Below, one piece after another: positions 22,801 through 23,845 of a stretch of 23,845 nucleotides of DNA. Origin of the DNA: JASFRI01 sp050115015. Lineage in GTDB: Bacteria; Acidobacteriota; Polarisedimenticolia; CBDVAL01. The notes under the pieces are model-generated. The model was given only the letters and a program-made list of their open reading frames with translations. It ran no database searches and was not told the DNA's origin. The stretch is from contig JASFRI010000015.1 of assembly GCA_050115015.1 (NCBI GenBank), positions 1 through 23,845 on the forward strand, given 5' to 3'. Each line of letters opens with the position of its first letter. Within the stretch, counting starts at the first letter, position 1. Both the position numbers and the translations under genes were made by a program.

Positions 22801-23845
22801 CGCGCCACCTCCGGCCTCGACTCCAGGGCCGGGACGTCGTCGGCCCGGGGGCTCCCGGCGGGGACCGGGACCGTCGCGGCGGCGTACACCTTGCGGTCGA
22901 GCAGGGAGTAGACCACGGGGATCACCAGCAGCGTGAGCAGCGTCCCGGCCACGAGACCGCCGATGACGGTGATGGCCAGGGGGCCCCGGAGCTCGGCGCC
23001 CTCGCCCAACCCCAGCGCCATCGGGAGCAGCCCCAGCACCGTGGTCGCCGTGGTCATGAGGATCGGCCGCAGCCGGCTCTGCCCGGCGTCGACGATCGCC
23101 TCGACCTTGTCCAGGCCCTCGAGCCGCCGCTGGTTGATGGCGTCGATGAGGACGATGGCGTTGTTGACCACGATCCCGGCCAGCATCACCATGCCGATCA
23201 TGGCCACCACGTTGATGGTGGTGCCGGTGAGGAACAGCGCCGCCACCACGCCGATGGCCCCCAGCGGGAGCGTGAAGATGATCACGAAGGGATGCAGGAA
23301 GGACTCGAACTGCGAGGCCATCACGAGGTACACGAGAAAGATCGCCAGGCCCATGGCCAGGAGGAGCGAGCGCATGGACCGCGCCATCTCCTCCTCCTGG
23401 CCGCTCAGGAAGGCGGCGGCGGCGGCGGGAAGGGCCAGGGTCCGGAGGCGCTCGCGGATGTCGGCACCCACGGATCCCATGTCCCGGCTGGCGAGATTGC
23501 CGGAGATCACGGCGGCCCGCTTCTGCCCGATGCGCCGGATCTCGGAAGGGCCCTCGGCGACCTCGACGCTCGCCACGGACTTCAGGTAGATCGGCACGCC
23601 GTCCCGCTGGCCGACGATCATGTCCTCCACCATCTCCAGGGAGGCCCGGCCCATGTCCACGGAGCGCACCAGGATGTCGATCTCCCGGTCGGCCTCGGTG
23701 AACCGGGTGGCCACCTCCCCCTGCACCTTGTTCCGGATGGTCGCGGACACCGTCGCCACGTCAAGGCCCAGCCGCGCCAGCTGATCCCGGTTGAAGTGCA
23801 CCCGCAGCTCCGGGTTGCCCAGCTCCGCCGAGGACTTCACGTCCA
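22797..23845 (-). CDS. Second RND-family efflux permease, C-terminal third (partial)
   Basis: The gene runs off the right edge; about 348 C-terminal residues are visible. They cover the end of the second periplasmic loop (LRVHFNRDQLARLGLDVATV, the docking/porter region) and TM8-TM12: GLAIFLVYLVMASQFESF, PLGAIGVVAALF, GIVVNNAIVLID, ILMTTATTVLGLLPMALG and VIGGLVAGTLLTLLVIPVVY. It ends in a short Pro/Glu-rich tail. The GTGA overlap with the next permease implies coupled, roughly equal synthesis, as in paired MdtB-MdtC permeases, which form mixed trimers. The missing upstream part probably holds the adaptor gene. Confidence 0.93.
   Translation of the reverse strand, partial: DVKSSAELGNPELRVHFNRDQLARLGLDVATVSATIRNKVQGEVATRFTEADREIDILVRSVDMGRASLEMVEDMIVGQRDGVPIYLKSVASVEVAEGPSEIRRIGQKRAAVISGNLASRDMGSVGADIRERLRTLALPAAAAAFLSGQEEEMARSMRSLLLAMGLAIFLVYLVMASQFESFLHPFVIIFTLPLGAIGVVAALFLTGTTINVVAMIGMVMLAGIVVNNAIVLIDAINQRRLEGLDKVEAIVDAGQSRLRPILMTTATTVLGLLPMALGLGEGAELRGPLAITVIGGLVAGTLLTLLVIPVVYSLLDRKVYAAATVPVPAGSPRADDVPALESRPEVAR

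Noticed and set aside
19288..22911. A 1207-codon plus-strand open frame opposite the RND permease
   Set aside because: It is the antisense shadow of the GC-rich RND gene: composition is His/Asp/Gln/Arg-biased with no hydrophobic segments or motifs, and the minus strand encodes an unmistakable full-length permease.

Overview
The window is GC-rich (roughly 70 percent), tightly packed bacterial chromosome. A phosphate-selective-type outer-membrane porin and tandem RND permeases show a Gram-negative envelope. The secreted subtilase with a DADC-type cysteine insert and a DUF6503-like protein are of a kind I associate with environmental high-GC lineages (Acidobacteriota, Eisenbacteria, Myxococcota and similar). 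That placement is inference; there is no rRNA, tRNA or phylogenetic marker here to settle it. I see no phage genes, complete insertion sequence, CRISPR array or RNA gene.

Layout. (1) 1-2528, minus strand: an operon of gamma-carbonic-anhydrase-like protein, NrnA-like DHH phosphoesterase, ElbB-like protein, MoaD and the first codons of another gene, read from a good sigma-70-like promoter. (2) 2542-4526, plus strand: a divergent promoter, proline dehydrogenase and an unrecognised membrane-anchored beta-repeat protein. (3) 4513-8505, minus strand: dxs, an M17 leucyl aminopeptidase and a MogA/MoaB-type gene that appears to start with CTG. (4) 8716-9888, minus strand: nadA, whose 5' end lies in one arm of a 227-bp inverted-repeat element (9841-10067). 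(5) 10301-15464, plus strand: secreted subtilase, a Pho-box-like triplet, an OprP/OprO-type porin, a 5'-truncated DUF6503-like frame and a small His/Gly/Arg-rich exported protein. (6) 15532-19422, minus strand: promoter, glycerophosphodiester phosphodiesterase, GlpD and a GlpK-like FGGY kinase, all overlapping by 4 nt. The kinase carries an in-frame 15-bp minisatellite. (7) 19628-23845, minus strand: two overlapping RND permease genes, the first cut by the window edge, ending at a long-stem terminator.

How the genes work together. The glycerophosphodiesterase-GlpD-GlpK operon turns phospholipid head-group diesters and glycerol into DHAP. A Pho-box-controlled porin lies close by, so phosphorus and glycerolipid scavenging is a shared theme, though co-regulation is not shown. 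Two molybdenum-cofactor genes (moaD, mogA/moaB) sit in separate housekeeping operons. Gene starts are often fused to the upstream stop as NTGA (GTGA, ATGA and once CTGA), which fixes many starts and supports the CTG start.

Most notable observations: the three-repeat Pho-box-like site before the porin, the inverted-repeat element at the nadA start, the CTG start, the minisatellite in the kinase, the SMGE repeat protein and the truncated DUF6503-like frame. I found no clear new multi-gene defence or biosynthetic system.
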